A model generated the notes under the pieces. It made no database searches. It was not told where the DNA came from and was given only the letters and a program-made list of their open reading frames with translations. A stretch of DNA of 8,178 nucleotides from Draconibacterium sp. (GTDB taxonomy: Bacteria > Bacteroidota > Bacteroidia > Bacteroidales > Prolixibacteraceae), in the NCBI GenBank assembly GCA_027011835.1, contig JALUZN010000279.1, positions 1 through 8,178 of the forward strand, read 5' to 3'. A program made the translations under genes and the position numbers. This document shows positions 7,040 to 8,178 of this stretch, piece by piece; the first letter of the stretch is position 1; the number at the start of each line of letters is the position of its first letter.

Positions 7040-7942
7040 AAGAACCCCGAGAATAGAAAGCAGCAGCGATGATAAAATAATTGCCGGCATTGCCCAGCTT
7101 GCATTTTCCATCGAGTTCGGAACGTTCATTCCAAAAACACTTGCTATTAAAGTTGGTATCATTAAAATAATCGAGATTAAAGTCAGCTGTTTCATCACAA
7201 CATTGAGGTTGTTCGAAATTACCGAGGCAAATGCATCCATCATTCCGCTTTGAATATCGGAATAAATTTGTGCCATTTCCAATGCCTGTTTATTTTCGAT
7301 AAGTGCATCTTCGAGCAGGTCTTCGTTAATTTCTGAAGTCACTTTTTTCGAGTTTCGCAGGCGTGCTAAAACAATTTCGTTGGCTTTTATCGATGTAATA
7401 AAATAAACCAGACACTTCTCCATTTTTAGTAACTTGTTGAGTTCCCGGTTTTTAATCGATTTTTCAAGGTCTTGCTCAATGGCAGCAGTTTGTTGATTTA
7501 CCTGTTTCAGATATTTTAAATAGATATTTCCTGAACGGAGGAACAACCGCAAAATAAAGTTAATGTTGTCGGTTATCTGGTGGTACTGTCCTCTAAACGG
7601 CGAGTGCTCTTCCATAGGTAAAATCTCGTTGTCGCGTAAACAGAGGGTTAGTGTAAAATCATCGCTAATAAAAACTCCGAGTGGAATGGTTTGAAACGGT
7701 ACTCCGTTGTGTTCGTTGGCAATTGGAATACGCATAATTACCAACGACCAGGTATCGTCAAATTCAACACGAGGCCGTTCGTCGGCATCTAAAATATCGT
7801 TAATAATGTCTTGTGGTAATTTAAATTCGTTCGACAGGCGTTGAATTTCGTTGGCATTTGGTTGAATAACGTTTACCCAACAACCTTTCTCCGATTTGGC
7901 TATCTCTTTGTAGCCTCCAAAAGTTTTAAAAATTTTAATCAT
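7013..7942 (-). CDS. corA: CorA family magnesium/cobalt transporter
   Basis: This 309-residue protein has the CorA plan: an N-terminal cytoplasmic alpha/beta domain, a long helical stalk (about 135-250, rich in charged residues), and two C-terminal membrane helices (about 253-270 and 283-303). The signature GMN sits at 271-273 at the end of the first membrane helix, and the tail ends with basic residues (FRKKQWF). CorA forms a pentameric inner-membrane channel taking up Mg2+, Co2+ or Ni2+. The periplasmic loop after GMN reads VPNSMEN rather than the classical MPEL, which is common outside Proteobacteria; E279 may provide the acidic charge. The start is fixed by a strong Shine-Dalgarno sequence GGAGGAG four bases before the ATG, unusual for this phylum. 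Upstream lies a structured leader of about 100 bases. The 3' end overlaps the S9 peptidase gene. Confidence 0.93.
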   Translation of the reverse strand: MIKIFKTFGGYKEIAKSEKGCWVNVIQPNANEIQRLSNEFKLPQDIINDILDADERPRVEFDDTWSLVIMRIPIANEHNGVPFQTIPLGVFISDDFTLTLCLRDNEILPMEEHSPFRGQYHQITDNINFILRLFLRSGNIYLKYLKQVNQQTAAIEQDLEKSIKNRELNKLLKMEKCLVYFITSIKANEIVLARLRNSKKVTSEINEDLLEDALIENKQALEMAQIYSDIQSGMMDAFASVISNNLNVVMKQLTLISIILMIPTLIASVFGMNVPNSMENASWAMPAIILSSLLLSILGVLLFRKKQWF

Positions 7943-7943
7943 T

Positions 7944-8039
7944 TTTCTCCTCCACTTTTAATTGCAAGGAGAAATGGAACTACTCCCTACAAATAGTTTA
8001 TCGTACTATATTCACCAGGATACGGGTCTGATTCCATTT
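7944..8039 (-). ncRNA. Candidate cis-regulatory RNA leader of corA (riboswitch-like)
   Basis: Read on the minus strand, the leader opens with AAATGGAA (8039-8032), which pairs perfectly with TTCCATTT (7979-7972). Inside are a 5-by-5 internal loop, a CCC/GGG pair (8026-8024 with 7987-7985), and a hairpin ATAGT/ACTAT (8009-8005 with 7997-7993). Alternatively TTTCTCC (7974-7968) pairs with GGAGAAA (7950-7944), a 7-bp stem that hides half of the Shine-Dalgarno sequence. The two folds share bases 7972-7974 and partly exclude each other, as in translational riboswitches. The ligand, if any, is unknown; Mg2+ is the natural guess from the gene. Read on the plus strand, the outer stem is followed by six T's, so a plus-strand terminator is an alternative reading. 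Confidence 0.45.
7947..7953 (-). promoter_or_regulatory. Strong Shine-Dalgarno sequence of corA
   Basis: On the minus strand GGAGGAG is followed by AAAA and the corA ATG. No other gene in the window has a comparable site, and Bacteroidota initiation generally does not rely on one. The site is therefore notable, especially because the preceding leader can pair with it. Confidence 0.75.
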
Positions 8040-8064
8040 TTTAATTAATTTTTAATTTGCCTGA

Positions 8065-8072
8065 CAAAGGTA
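8065..8072 (-). promoter_or_regulatory. Candidate -7 promoter element of corA
   Basis: On the minus strand TACCTTTG matches TAnnTTTG exactly. Transcription would begin near 8058, about 20 bases before the structured leader, giving an untranslated leader of about 115 bases. No TTTG or TTG is present at the -33 distance; that region is simply AT-rich. Confidence 0.45.
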
Positions 8073-8156
8073 ATTTTTTAATGATGCGATAAATTAAATA
8101 AACTTAATTTTTTTTGAAATAGGTAAAAAAATAAAAATAGGAAATCGTTTTCGGGT

Positions 8157-8164
8157 TACCTTTG
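8157..8164 (+). promoter_or_regulatory. Candidate -7 promoter element for a gene beyond the right edge
   Basis: A second TACCTTTG octamer, this time on the plus strand, stands 14 bases from the window end. It would drive a gene starting outside the window, divergent from corA. No -33 TTTG is found 19 bases upstream, where the sequence is an A-rich run. Confidence 0.4.
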
Positions 8165-8178
8165 ACGCTGTTAATTTT

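Noticed and set aside
7987..8037. 16-codon frame in the corA leader on the minus strand, a possible leader peptide
   Set aside because: Its ATG lies in the outer stem and no ribosome binding site precedes it. The peptide shows no regulatory codon run. It is kept only as a remote alternative to an RNA switch.
7944..8039. A true TPP riboswitch upstream of corA
   Set aside because: The conserved 5' half (CUGAGA and the GGGG strand) is missing and corA is not a thiamine gene. Only a partial resemblance is claimed.
7974..8048. 24-codon plus-strand frame with AAGGAG two bases before its ATG
   Set aside because: The spacing is too short for a good ribosome binding site, and the sequence is fully explained by the corA leader stem on the other strand.

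Overview
The window looks like a chromosomal segment of a Bacteroidota bacterium, probably a marine or gut-associated Bacteroidales/Marinilabiliales-type lineage. The evidence is an AT-leaning base composition, almost no Shine-Dalgarno sequences before genes, several copies of the Bacteroidota -7 promoter octamer TAnnTTTG, and typical Bacteroidota gene families (a GH35 enzyme with an F5/8C-like tail, DUF3810, a secreted S9 peptidase). The taxon is inferred from these traits only.

Layout from left to right: (1) the 3' end of a GH35 beta-galactosidase with an appended discoidin-like carbohydrate-binding region, whose catalytic barrel lies outside the window; (2) a 321-bp gap with a perfect short inverted repeat and a promoter-like octamer; (3) a DUF3810 membrane protein with an HExxH motif; (4) a near-consensus promoter inside the end of that gene, driving a YtnP-like metallo-beta-lactamase-fold hydrolase; (5) a 631-bp gap holding a GC-richer, strongly self-complementary non-coding element of about 220 bp; (6) an aldo/keto reductase followed 11 bp later by a secreted S9 (DPP-IV/prolyl oligopeptidase-type) peptidase, probably one transcript; (7) a convergent corA-type Mg2+/Co2+ transporter gene on the minus strand, overlapping the peptidase gene tail to tail by 27 bp; (8) a structured corA leader, then back-to-back promoter-like octamers pointing at corA and at a gene beyond the right edge.

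The genes do not form one recognisable pathway: polysaccharide degradation, peptide scavenging, small-molecule reduction, lactone-type hydrolysis and divalent-metal import are housekeeping or accessory jobs that happen to be neighbours. The two most interesting parts are non-coding. One is the corA leader, where two mutually exclusive stems, one of them covering an unusually strong Shine-Dalgarno sequence, suggest translational control by an RNA switch. The other is the nested-dyad element at about 3284-3502. No complete novel protein system (defence, toxin-antitoxin, CRISPR, biosynthetic cluster) is visible.
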